Source: Excoecaria cochinchinensis
Taxonomy: Eukaryota; Streptophyta; Magnoliopsida; Malpighiales; Euphorbiaceae
Assembly (NCBI GenBank): GCA_947683425.1
Contig: CANTUQ010000101.1
Span: 24,761,001-24,825,000 of the forward strand
Direction: 5' to 3'
Length of the DNA: 64,000 nt
In this document: one piece after another, positions 33,201-45,174 of the stretch
How the letters are laid out: every line of letters begins with the position of its first letter
Numbering within the stretch: the first letter of the stretch is position 1
The notes under the pieces: generated by a model
Databases searched by the model: none
What the model saw: only the letters and a program-made list of their open reading frames with translations
Told to the model about the DNA's origin: nothing
Position numbers and translations under genes: made by a program

Positions 33201-36200
33201 TTCTCAAGATGGTGCTCATTTCAAATCCAATATATTAAGTGCAACCAATAGGAGAATTGACAAAAGCAAGCTCATCTATACGACAAAAGAACCTATAAAA
33301 AGTAGTGACTAGCGAGCAAATATATATGAATATAAGCTCATTGTTACGGTATGTGGGTTAATGTTTCTTTTATAAAGAGTTGCTGATTTGCACCAAATGG
33401 GTGTAGAAACATGTACCCATATCTGAGATTATCTAATCTCTATAAACAAAAATTTCCATTGAAAGATGTTTTCTTGTCTATAAGAATTTCCATAGATTAC
33501 AAATATAATGTCACACCCATCTATGCCTTAGAAAGGCTATGAAATCTCTCTCCTCGCAAAACTCTTGCGCATATTTCACCGATTACCTCAAAATGTGACT
33601 TTAGGGGATCAATAGCCAGTACTTCTCCTCCATACACATGTAAAAGTGCCATTTCAAGCTTAATGTTCCACCTTGGCCACTATTTCCCTATGAAGCCTGG
33701 AAATGAGAATTGTAATGTTTTCCGACTAACAAATACAATCGCTAACGACAAGAGATATCTCATTGTTATGGTAGCATTGTTTAATGAAAGAATTTTTTAA
33801 ACTAAAGTCAACTTCTTTTGAACATTGCTTTTCATATAGAGAAAACTACCTTAGATGAAGTCTTATCATTCGAACTTTGCCGTTGTGTGAAGTTAAGCTT
33901 CTCATCAAATTTAAAATTGTTACTTAATTTCCAAATGACAGTTTAACGTCGAACTTATTTTCGTTATTAGCTAAATTGGTTCGTTCTTCTTATATTCATT
34001 GTATAATAACTTACAAATGTATATATCTTTGAAGATAGTTTAAGCTCTTAATCGCAATCCAGAAACTTTTTGTGAATTCCTAATCCAGAAAGCTTTATCT
34101 GAATTCCTATCTTAGGAGCATGACAATGGGATTCAATAACCAACCAATTCGTACATATAAACACTTAGACCTATGTATGTGTGTATGTATTTAGGTATTT
34201 TGTTAATTTGAGTTTTAAAAATTGAATTTTTAAAAAGGAACTAGCACATATATCATCATATCAAAGTAGGAAGGAAGCCATGTTCCTTTAATCAAAAAGC
34301 ATAATTGAAAAGAAGTGTTTTCACTTTTTTCTAATTGAGATATGTAACCTCAGCTTATGGTATCTTTCCCTAGTTTAGAATTTAGAAGCTAAATGCCTTA
34401 TCTAATGTTAATAAGCAATAAATATTCCTATACAAAGTGCGATTTTTTTCTTTCAATAATATATATAAATACATTTTTTTTTCTTGACCAGTCACTTAAT
34501 GTATAAGGAAAGAGTCTTTCTGTGTGATTCAACATCGTTGTATAATATGCCTGATCTCCTCTTCTCACCAAGTTATATTCAAGCTCCTTCTGTGTGCCAT
34601 CTTCTTGAATTATTCTCTAGATTCTTAACCACCTAATTTAGGAGTAGAAAATAGAGCTCCAATAAGGTCAGAACTTGGAGGATACTTTGCTTAACAGTTA
34701 CAAGCCTTGTTCCATAAAGGATTTAAAATTGTAGTTGAGTATGATGGAACATGTTGCAGCTCATTGCACGTTAAGTATTTTGAAGAAATCACAAGATACA
34801 TAAACCTAACAGGTATTAAAGGAGTTCATAATAAGGGTGAAATTAATTGATGAGTACAAATATATTATAAAGATGTTGAATATGTGATTTCAGCCTGGTA
34901 AAGTAACAACCACAAGACACATTAAGAGTTCTGTGGATTAGAGATAAGATATGAATTGATCATCCGTATAAAGTTGTCTGAGAGGTCTCGAGTTCTTGTG
35001 CTTTTAGCTTGAGTTTAACTGTTCTCATTCAAGAGATGTTCCTGTTTAGCTGAAGTTTGCCTTATTACTCAGTGAAATGTTGTTTTATTTGGAGCTGGTA
35101 TGGTTCTTACCGATTGTAGTTGAAGAAAAAAACAATGAAGAAATTGAAGTTGGGAAGAAAGGGATTGCGGTTTCTAGGTTTTAATTTGGTAAAACTATTA
35201 CTTGGTAATAATATTTCAATGGACTGGAGGAAGGTGGCATTGAATGCCTTGCCTTTGGAATATGGTCATTTCTGCTTATAAAGGAGACAAGGTGGAGTAA
35301 TGATGTCCTTCAGGGGAAAGTGGATTGCATTAAATGGAATTGTTGTCTATGTCTTAAGAACTTCTGCACTGCCTTTTTCATACAATGAAACCTTTGCTTT
35401 TCATGAGCAATTGACAGCTAACCTAAGTGGTCTAGATGAAATAGGATTTTCACGTGTTTAGTTCAAGTAGGATGATATAAAAAAAAAAAAAACTTAGATG
35501 TGTTATTGTTGGATAACAGCATACTGTATTTTTGGTTTAATCATTGCTTGCTTTTACTATGGTTTGATTCTCGCATGCAACATTTACTCATGAAACAATT
35601 GAGCATTGAAGATGATCACATTTATTAAGTATTGCTAAAATGGTAATTGTTTTTTTTAAAACATTTCCAAATTAAAATGAAAATCAGGAAACAACTCCAG
35701 CTGGTACAAAGAAAGAAAATTTTATTCATAGCACGTAAAAAATGTCTTATCAAGATTCTCGGAACCCTTAGGAGCTTTCATAAAAAGTTCTAATTACATG
35801 TTTCCACTTTTGAAGGATTAAGTAAGGAATTGTGTTTCTTAGAGGTTAAAATATATTCTCTAACATCATAGATCACATACAATCCTTTTCCCAATGTCTG
35901 GAAATCTGGAATTTACTGAATCTGATCCGACCCCTATATTCAATACCACGAAAGAGTTGTGTCCATCTCCACCAACTGTGGTGAGAGTTGAAATGGATGT
36001 TGTTTTAGATGAATAATATGGTGCTTTTAGGTAAATAATATGTTATATTTGCTAATGCATGAGTGTATATTTTAGAACATGATACAAACATTGTGCCTAT
36101 CATCCTACAAGTGCAATTAGATGTTATAAATGTAACTATTGGTATGTGGGTGTATATTATTCCCCTCATTTTGTCAGATAAGGTAACTATTAAAAGTCAT

Positions 36201-38599
36201 TAATTTCTTTTTGTTATAAGGTAACTATTAAAAGTCATTAATTTCTTTTTGTTCTTTGCAATTTTAAGGCAAACCATGCATTGGTGTCTTTTGTCATGAA
36301 GAGGATTCTCCATGCTGTAGAGATACACACAAAAAGCTTCTTTTGGAGTGGTTATCGCCTCTTTAAAGTTTTTCGGGACTTGAGATGACACAAACAGATT
36401 GTTTCAAAATCCACAAAAATATGTTTTTCTCTTGCTAACATATGTTTGAAAATTTAATTCTAAGTACCAGTTTTTTGCTGCTTTTATTGTTTCAAGTTTG
36501 TAATATATATAACTCTGATATAAGCTTGTTGTATGGAATTTTTTTGTGGCAGTCTTTCCAGCACAAAAGTTTTTGGATGCCAAGGGATGGTGGGTGCTTA
36601 ACTGATGGAGAGATAGGTTATGATAGTTCCTCGAGAATTGAACCAAAGCGCAGTCATCAGTGGTTTATGGATTCCACTGGTCCAGAATTGTTCAGCAACA
36701 AAAAGCAAGCAATCGAATCTGCTAATAACAGGCCAGCTTTAGGAACTTCACAAATGAATGCTTCTCCATGGCATAATGCTTCTAGTTTTCAGTCAGTTTC
36801 AGGGCAATTCAGTGACCGGTTATTTGGGTCCGAGGCTCTGCGGCCATTCAATATGGGTGATAGAAATATTCCATCTGCTGGTGGTGGAAATATGAACATG
36901 GATATGGGAAGAAAGAATTTCAATGATCAATATGGTAGCAATTCCTCAATGGGTTTGTCTATGTCTCATTCCATCGAGGACCCCTCAGCAGGTATTAGTT
37001 TTGGAGGAATTAGAAAAGTTAGAGTCAATCAAGTTAGGGACTCCAGCAATGACATTTCTGCATCCATGGGACATTCCTATGGTCGAGGGGATAACAATCT
37101 TATTGCAATGGATGCTTCCTATAGTAAGGGTGATAACAGTGCCATATCCTTGGGCCCAACCTATAATGATAGGGAAAAGAATACCATCTCAGTTGGACCC
37201 AACTTCAGTAAGGCGGGCGGCAATTTCATTTCAATGGGGCACTCCTTTAACAAGGGAGATGGAAATTTCATATCAATGGGTCATGATTATAATAAGGGAG
37301 ATGACAATATCTTATCAATGGGTCAGCCCTTTGACAAGGGGGAGGGCAATTTTATAACAATGGGCTCCTCATATGAGAAAGAAGACAGCAACGTCATGTC
37401 TATGGCTTCTTCCTTTAGCAAGGGGCATGAAAATTTCATATCGATGGCCCCCACCTATGATAAACCCAATGAGAACTTCATTTCTATGGGTCCCTCCTAT
37501 AGCAAGGCAGATGAAAGTATCATATCAGTTGGCCCCAGCTATGACAAGGAAGATTCCAACATTACATCCATGTGTTCTGTCCAGGACAAAGTGGATTCTA
37601 ATATTCTATCGGTGGGTCATAATTATAACAAAGGTGCAAACAACACCATATCTTTTGGAGGCTTTCATGATGAGTCTGAGTCAAATCCCTCTGGCAGTAT
37701 CATTAGTGCCTATGATGTGTTGGTGGGTAATCAGAACTCTGCTCAAACTTCAGAGGTACCTGGCCAGAAAGATATTGTCCAGTCAAATGCAGATCCAGTT
37801 GTAAGTAACACCCCAAAAGCTAATTCAAGAACTGATGCTAGCCCCAAAAATAAAGATGCAAAGACATCTAAGAAGGTTCCTCCTAATAACTTTCCTTCAA
37901 ATGTCAAAAGTTTGTTATCAACTGGCATTCTTGATGGGGTTCCTGTGAAATATGTCTCGTGGTCAAGGGAGGTGAGATTCATATGTTAAGAAACTTCATA
38001 ATCGTTTAGAGAGTATGCATTATTCTATACTTGTTAAGTTTCTTTCTTTTGAAATGCGATAACCTTCTTGCTTGGTAGAAAAATCTAAAAGGAGTTATAC
38101 AGAACACTGGGTATTTATGTGGATGCGACGAGTGCAAATTCCAAAAGGTAATTAGTTCACAATACTCAGATTTATGCTTTTCTAAAGAAAACTGATCAAA
38201 GTATGTTTTTAATTTGCTTCCTGACATGAGATGCATAATGCAGGCTTTGAATGCTTATGAATTTGAGCGTCATGCTAATTGCAAGACCAAGCACCCAAAT
38301 AATCACATTTACTTTGATAATGGAAAGACAATCTATGCTGTAGTTCAGGAGCTGAAAAACACTTCACAAGAGATGTTGTTTGATGCAATTCAAAATGTGA
38401 CTGGGTCTCCTATTAATCAGAAGAATTTCCGAAGCTGGAAAGGTAATGTACTGATAGTTGATTTCATGAGTCTTAACGTTAAGGTGTATGGTTGACATAA
38501 ACATATTCTCACCTTTTTTTTTAATTAGCATCATATCAAGCTGCCACACGTGAACTTCAGCGCATTTATGGGAAGGATGAAGTTGCCATGCTATCTTGA
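30206..38599 (+). CDS. TDBD-domain nuclear protein with 14 tandem 14-residue repeats
   Basis: The spliced CDS is 1761 bp (586 residues): ATG 30206-30208; 36553-37971; 38079-38147; 38244-38442; 38529-38599 (stop TGA 38597-38599). All junctions are GT/AG and phases agree. The N-terminus reads MSFQHKSFWMPRDGG, then EPKRSHQWFMDSTGPELF, both typical of a plant family of unknown function annotated only by its TDBD domain. Residues 173-368 are fourteen 14-residue repeats (consensus MGxSYxKGDxNxIS). The TDBD (Jas/TPL-binding-like, also found in ROS4/IDM1-type proteins) covers about 455-540: GILDGVPVKYVSW .. GVIQNTGYLCGCDECKFQKA .. FERHANCKTKHPNNHIYFDN. The end is SYQAATRELQRIYGKDEVAM. A nuclear role in transcription or chromatin is inferred from the domain, not shown. 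No lesion was seen. The ATG is set by splicing: it is the last codon of its exon and the next exon continues SFQHK. Confidence 0.9.
30209..36552 (+). other. 6344-bp intron directly after the start codon of the TDBD gene
   Basis: Donor ATG|GTAGGC, acceptor TTTTTGTGGCAG|TC. The interior is AT-rich with only short frames and no recognised TE domain. It includes a T run (30292-30310), an A run near 35480 and a 38-bp perfect tandem duplication at 36178-36253. Confidence 0.8.
36178..36253 (+). repeat. 38-bp perfect tandem duplication
   Basis: Two identical 38-bp copies (36178-36215 and 36216-36253) beginning ataaggtaactattaaaagt, inside the long intron. Confidence 0.9.
37066..37653 (+). repeat. 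Coding 42-bp minisatellite, 14 units
   Basis: The fourteen units start at the ATG of MGHSYGRGDNNLIA and end at VGHNYNKGANNTIS. Units differ in sequence but none changes length, so the frame and the 14-residue period are kept throughout. Confidence 0.93.
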
Positions 38600-40990
38600 G
38601 TAGAAGATCCTTGTTCTGGAAAAATGTGAAGCGGTATATTCTGTGTATAGCAGCATATATCTATAGTAATTTAGTGAATTGCTTTTGGAATTCTAATAGT
38701 ATTGAGAAGCCAATGGTTATCTAGATATTTACCCTTCCTAAAAATAAAATTTAAGTTTAATTTTGGATGATTCTGTCTGTTGAAGTTTGAGTTATTTGCC
38801 AATTTATTGTGAATATGCATGATAGGTGCTGGAGTTGTGCCTTCTCAATGTTTGTTGAGGAGACAACTGTTCCATTTTGAGGTGATATGAACAATGCTAT
38901 CGATAAATGATAAATGCTATGGCCTGATAAATGATTTAAGTTTGAATTGAAGAATTAGACAGCACTCAGTTGCACATGGTTGATAGACCAAATGAGTTTC
39001 TTAGAGATGATATTAAGAATGTTTTACAAATGAGTTTAGAACTCTATGGCTGTTTGTTGCACATTAAAGAGTTTAGAATTCTTATGACGACAGTCAGACC
39101 TGCTGTTTATATTGCCTGAAGCCCTTATTATGTGACTTTTTGGGGAGTTCTTGTTTAAGTTATCCCTGATATGTACAGAACTTTGTGTATGAATACCATG
39201 GCAAACACATACTTGTCATCTCAGCAAATCAAGGTCTGTCCTGATCTGGTGTTCTTTCATAGACGAGGAATGTGGGGGCTATTGAGCCTGGAACTGTTGT
39301 CGACCTTGTCATTATCATGGCACCTGTTAATGGACATACATTTAGGAGCATAGTTTCTTTTCTTCTTTCCCAATTAAGAGTGCAAGTATACTTGTAATGT
39401 GTGCTAGTCCAAGTATCTAATAAGGTTATTACTCCTCCAGTTCTGTTCTAGATTATCCTAAACTATGGGATTAATCCCCAGATATTAGCCATAAGAGGAA
39501 AAAGTATTGAAGATCTCATTTGTGTGCAATTCAGTTTGATATGAAAATCTCATAGTACATTGTTTAAGATACATGGTATTAGCTCGGTTGGTATCTTAAT
39601 AGTTTCTTGCTGGATTCTTTTTTCCCATTTCTAGTGCCAGATAACAGATTGCTGTGGTTTAATGCTGGACTGATTTTCTTTTTCTTTACAGTATATAATC
39701 AGCCATAGCTTGAGAATAACCTTTTCCGATAAGTTACAACTTACTACTTTAGTTCTAGAATTTTTATGAAGTAATTTCTATCATCCCTAACCTTCGGCTT
39801 TGGATTGGGGATTAGAGGGAAATTTATGTTCATTGCTCTGAATCTTTCTCATTTTCCCTGTTCTATCACAAAACTGATGGAAACTTTTGAGGGGTTGAGG
39901 GAAATTAGTTATCTGATTTCCATTGTTTTCCTTTCTCTATTTGCATATTCTTGTTATGGTAAATGCCTCTAGTGATAAATCTAATAATGGCGACGTTGCC
40001 TTTTCATTAGGTTTTTACTTGCTTGGTGGTAATTAATTAGATCTCCCACTATGGATGGACATTGTTAACTCTTAATTAACAAGAAAACTGAACAGAACGT
40101 AGCTTTTGTGACTAAGTTATGCATAATTACGTCTTTCATCTTTTGTCACCATAGCACTTAAAAACCTTATTTTCTCGATGTTGCCTGTGTTGCTATCAGT
40201 AGGGTTGTAATATCTAGTCATTCTATTTATTTGATTCAACATTAAAATTGTCTAATTTAATTTCAACCCAACACTAATATTGAAGTAGAATTTGAAGCAC
40301 AAGTTCGAGTATTTCTTCTGTTGGCATCCTAGGATGGGTTTGTGCTCTAAAATAAAACTCAATTGAATTAACGAGTATAATTTTGAACTTTATTTTTTAG
40401 CTTTGAGTACCACAGGCTGACCATTTAATTACAAAACTTATATACTAATCTATCTGTCACTTGTTATAAAAATTGTCACTTATTATAAAAATCGCTAATA
40501 TTAAAGTAATTATTAGTTTTGTTAATTTTTATGTAAAATTATATTAAATAAACTAAAATGCTTCATTTTTAATTTAGGTTATCATATTAAAGTGTGTAAA
40601 AAAAGATGTATTAATTAAAATATTAAATGCTTGAAATTGAAAATAATGGATTAAATAGTATTTTGAATTTACAAAATTGACAATTTAGTGCGATATATTT
40701 TTTTTTCTAAAAAATAAAAGTTTAGTGAGACGTATGGGGTATTTCACTACATTTATATGATTTTGTTGGAACAGAAACATCAAATGAATATTTACATACT
40801 AAAACATATTTCATTAGAGGGGATGACATTGGCATGTCATCAATTAAAAGAGGAATAGAAAATTTGTGATGTGGACGATTTTATAAATATAGTATTTGGA
40901 ATAATTAAGGAAGATATTAAATTAAATTAATTGGGTTTCACTACCGTGTTTGTGGAGATAAGAGCCACTTATCTCTGAGATAAGTTAATA
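38600..40990. other. 3' UTR and downstream intergenic sequence
   Basis: It follows the TDBD stop codon. The first few hundred bases are presumably 3' UTR; I could not fix the polyadenylation site. The rest has only short open frames and no recognised features. Confidence 0.5.
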
Positions 40991-41662
40991 CCAGTGGAGG
41001 AGCCACCTTTAGAGGCGGTGCACACTCTCAAATTTTTTTTTTTTTTTAAATATATATTAAAATTATAATAATAACCTTTTTAATTTATTTTAGGTGTTTC
41101 CTCTCACATTTTAATCTAATAAAACTTAAAATGCGCTGATCCAAATTCATTTAAATGCAAAATCAAATAAATGGTAAATCCTAATAATAAAATATTGTCT
41201 TTTGCCCAAAAATAAAATAACTTTAAAAAAATTAAAAAAAAGATAAAAATAAATTCTAACTTCTTGAATAAGTTGCAACACTTTCATTTGCAGACTTTTC
41301 ATCTCCCGGCTTTCTTTTTTTTGCAATTTTTTGATTCAAATTAAGCATTTTCCATTTTCACACTTTTCATTTATCCGATTTTCTTTTTTTTGCAGTTTTT
41401 TAAAGCCTTTCAAATTTAAAGTCGGATTAGCGAGTTTTCTTCGTTACTTCAATTGGTACTTGGTAAGAAATTCCACAATTTCTTGTAAATTGTAACACCA
41501 TGCTTATCAATTTTTGCTTTAATTCATTTTTTTATTATTTTATTATAAATAATATTTGTAAGTTATTATGGTATAATTTATATGTGTTTAAATTTTTTAA
41601 TTTTTTATAATAAAATTATAACGTGTGCACCATTTAATCCTGGAGTTCCGACTCTGCTACTG
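40991..41662. mobile_element. Small non-autonomous hAT-like element (MITE), 672 bp
   Basis: It starts CCAGTGGAGGAGCCACC and ends GACTCTGCTACTG; the ends are imperfect inverted repeats that also share a GGTGCAC block further in (41017 region and 41625 region). The flanks form an 8-bp target duplication with one mismatch, agttaata (40983-40990) and agttaaca (41663-41670), as expected for hAT. The interior is AT-rich and non-coding. Confidence 0.65.
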
Positions 41663-41670
41663 AGTTAACA

Positions 41671-42909
41671 TACAAGGTCATCTGACAAACACCATTAGTT
41701 TGCTAGACGCCTGGATTTTTTTTGGGTAACGGGAACATCTTAATTCATAAACTTAATAATTTATTAATATGTTTTTTTTAGAATAATTTATTAATATTTT
41801 ATGCAGTTGATAATTTGTTGATGTATCGTTCGTAAAAAAAAAAAAGAAATCTATCCAAAAAAAACTTTCTAAAATTATTATTATGTCCTGAATTTTTTTT
41901 TATAACAATATATATATTATTGAATATGCAATAATAGATATATGAAATTATTGTAATTTGATTTATTGATTTGGAAGCAGCACTCATCAATCAACTGTAA
42001 AAGAGATTTTGAATTCAATTATAGTTGGATTATATGTCCATTTCTTAGAATCAAACAAATAGGAAGATATACGGAACTAAGAAAACTTGGGGATGGTTTG
42101 TGAAACTGCTTGGATGGACAGTGCTTAGATTTGGACATGGGACAAGAAACCACATTCATGTCTAACATGCAGAATGTATGCATACAAATAAGTTAATATT
42201 TAGTCTTTGTTGCAACATGGTTGATGTTTATACTGAATTGAAATTGATTTTTTACATACATATTGCAGGGATTAATTGATGCAGTAAAAACTAAGTTACG
42301 TGAATCAAGTCGCAAGTTCTGTGTAATACATATTGAATTAAATTGGTGTTCACAATAGAGAGGTGGGCACTTTAAGAAATTGCCATGTGGAATGCTTGAC
42401 ATTTTATTTTTGGACACATATATATGGAAATCAGTTTATTGCGAACATCAATTTGGCAATATTTATGTAGACATTTTGTTATTGATTGAAGCATTTTGTA
42501 TATATTATTGATGACAGCATTATATATTATGGCCAATTGGAAATGGTCCCCATAAGGAATTTACCACTCTTTGTGCTATATAATATTGGACATATTTTGG
42601 TTATACATTGCATTTCATATATTGCATTATTCATTGCATTATGCCACATCATGCAATATTCCAACTGAAACAGACATGTATAAACAACTTTTACGTTGGC
42701 AAAACAAGAGCAAATTAGCATGAACATAAACATCATAAATTTGTGCTTCAAAATACATAAATTTGTCCATATATAAAAATCAAATTCCATCTAAATGGCA
42801 ACAAAATAAGGATAAGTGATAAGTGATCGCATTTCATTGCAAAAACTACAAAAACATTGGATTAATTTGTGTTTATATCCAAATAAGTAGGCAACAAAAA
42901 TAGCAACCA
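41671..42909. other. Intergenic, nothing recognised
   Basis: AT-rich DNA with short frames on both strands. No TE end or domain was seen. Confidence 0.45.
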
Positions 42910-43445
42910 ATGCTCACGACCCTCGTACCAGCTTGGCTATGAGGTAACCTATGATAACAGAGCACAAAAAATTCACTATTTTCATGAACCTTTGCTCGCT
43001 ATTTCACACCTCCCTTATCTTTCGAGCAACCTCAGTAGTGCTCATCTTCCATATATCAAGCTAGTTGTGTAGAGTACCTTTTTCAGTTTCAGGCAACCCA
43101 CACTTGTGCTTCAAATCCCTATTCTCATTTTGTAGGGTTGCATTGTTGGAGCTCCAAAATTTTTTCATCCTCTCGCATAGGCTCCTCCCACTCAATAAAC
43201 TTACACTCTCCAGCCTGCATATTTGACTTCCTTATAAGAAAATCGAAAAAACTTAAATCCAAACATCAAGAATAGTAATAATTAATAAATAAATTTCTCA
43301 AACAAGAACACTAATTATTATTTTCTCACACAAGCCCTAAAGCATAAACATCACTATCTCAACATGATTATTTCTCAAAATAATATATAAATTTAAAATT
43401 ACTCAACCCCATCCTTGGGCATTTGAAATACATTCTGCTCGGGTT
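42910..43445 (-). pseudogene. Possible GRF-type zinc-finger protein fragment
   Basis: On the minus strand, 43445-43405 encodes NPSRMYFKCPRMG, like the NPGRRFYKCP core of GRF zinc fingers. After an intron-like AT-rich gap, 43220-42910 encodes AGECKFIEWEEPMRE, then, in another frame, NATLQNENRDLKHKCGLPET, and further on a hydrophobic end (IVNFLCSVIIGYLIAKLV). Plant GRF-finger proteins often have this layout: finger, coiled coil, C-terminal membrane segment. Several shifts and stops separate the pieces, so it is at best a relic. Confidence is moderate because each match is short. Confidence 0.42.
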
Positions 43446-43567
43446 CAATACCGATTTAGAAGTTAGTCTTGTTATCTCTATCCCGCATCAACAAAACAGT
43501 TGATTCTGAGCAACTTGGTTGCTTCTAGAAGTATGTAAGCCCTTTTTTTTCATTAATCAATATTGCA

Positions 43568-43991
43568 GATTGTCTTCTACTTTTGCCCTATACCAGTTGT
43601 CTTTCGAATGAGGGAGTAATAAGATGGTGAGAGAGTTACTTGTTTTTAAGATTTTCTTTTAAAATAATGTAAGATTTGTTTTTTTTTTATCAGCCACGCC
43701 TCTATACATTTGGAATTTTTTTGGTTGAATGGGTGGATGAGTGAGAGAGAGAAATGTAACATATCGCATTTTGATTCACCACTGTTTGTGCAGTTAGACA
43801 TATAGGCTTTCCGTCCATTGTAGATTGTCTTCTACTTTTGCCCCAGCAGTTGTGTTTCGAATGAGAGAGTAATAAGATGGCGAGAGAGATACCTGTTTTT
43901 AAGATTTTCCTTTTAAAATATAAGGTTTTTATTATTATTATTATTATTATCAACCACGTCTATGTACCTTTGGCATTTTATATATGAATGG
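43568..43991. repeat. Tandem duplication (about 254-bp unit), second unit split by the copia derivative
   Basis: Unit 1 (43568-43821) starts AGATTGTCTTCTACTTTTGCCC. Unit 2 starts the same way at 43822, breaks off at 43991 where the element at 43992-45899 begins, and resumes at 45905-45999 with the matching second half (CACTGTTTGTGC.GTTAGAC .. CCATCCATT). Confidence 0.8.
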
Positions 43992-44333
43992 TGTTGGGAA
44001 AAATGACCCTTCTAAAGAATGCGGAATAAATCAGGAGAAACTTACAACACAAGAAATTATAATGGAAACTCCAAAACCGGACAAAAACCACTTGTTGTCC
44101 AAAAACAACCAAGAAAATTTCACTAAGTGTTTGAACAATTTTTACATTCACCCACTCTAGTATTTTCTTACACCCCCAATAAATGGATACAAACTCAAGA
44201 GAATTTCCCACAAATTCTCTAAGTTTCAAAGCTTACAAGCTTTCATTGGAATTCTTTCTTTAAATCCAATCTTAACATTTGAAGAACAATCTCTTGTCTT
44301 ATATAGGCAGGAGCTTCCGTGTGAATAATAAAA

Positions 44334-44575
44334 AATTCTTCAATTCACATTTGGTAGCCCAACTATTCCTTTTGTATGCTACCAACAATTCTTCAATTCA
44401 CATTTGGTAGCCCAACTATTCCTTTTGTGTGCTACCAACAATTCTTCAATTCACATTTGGTAGCTCAATTCATATTTGGTAGCCCAACTATTCCTTTTGT
44501 GTGCTACCAACAATTTTTCAATTCACATTGTAGCCCAACTATTCATTTTGTGTGCTACCTCCATTTTTGAGTTCC
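44334..44575. repeat. Tandem 53-bp repeats inside the left LTR
   Basis: Four units built on aattcttcaattcacatttg .. gtagcccaactattcc .. tgtgctaccaac, the third with an extra partial copy and the last shortened. The right LTR has four similar units at 45642-45850, so the array existed before insertion, although the copies have since diverged in length. Confidence 0.85.
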
Positions 44576-44964
44576 TTCATTTTTGACCATTTTTTTTAAT
44601 CTAATACAACAATCTCCACCTAGATTAAAAAAAAAAAAAATCACCATCGCCTATACCAGCGAAACAATTATCTGCAACCGATAATTAAAAATACATACTC
44701 CACCATACAAAATATTTCACTTAAAATTAAGAAATTTTAAATCATTAATTTTCTGGCAACATGTCGAACAAAATTGTTGAAATTATGGTGCAACTCTCAT
44801 CTTGATTTTTCCGAGAGTTCGTCAACCATCGACATAGATCTATCTCACACCTTGCATCTTAATCAAGCCAATGCCCGTGTGGAAAACCCGCTAGTGGTAA
44901 CACATCCTCTATCATGGCAACTTGTGGAGACTAGCGGCATGCCATGAGGACGTCCATGCTCTTT

Positions 44965-45174
44965 TTAGAGAGCATCCCCAAAATCTACTTCATCCGAAAT
45001 AGACACATTGTTAGATTCACCAACGAAATTAAATTTGAAGTTGCCAACTCCACATTTATCATCAAACTCCTTGTGTAACCCAGATAGAATCAAGAAATCC
45101 TCGACTTGAATTTGCCACAAGCCAAAATTAATTCTTCCATCAAATTTCTCCACCTCAAACTTTAATCCCGACAT
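44965..45174 (-). pseudogene. Truncated copia gag (N-terminal 69 codons)
   Basis: It starts MSGLKFEVEKFDGRINFGLW and continues with a QVEDFLILSGLHKEF segment. This is the conserved start of gag in the Tork/Tnt1 group, as I recall the family. The frame then passes into unrelated sequence and stops, with no capsid core or zinc knuckle. It lies just downstream of the primer site, where gag belongs. Confidence 0.75.

Noticed and set aside
36923..37804. Two overlapping 143-144-codon frames within the TDBD gene
   Set aside because: Alternative-frame shadows of the 42-bp coding repeat, open only because the repeat unit is a multiple of three and lacks stops in that frame.
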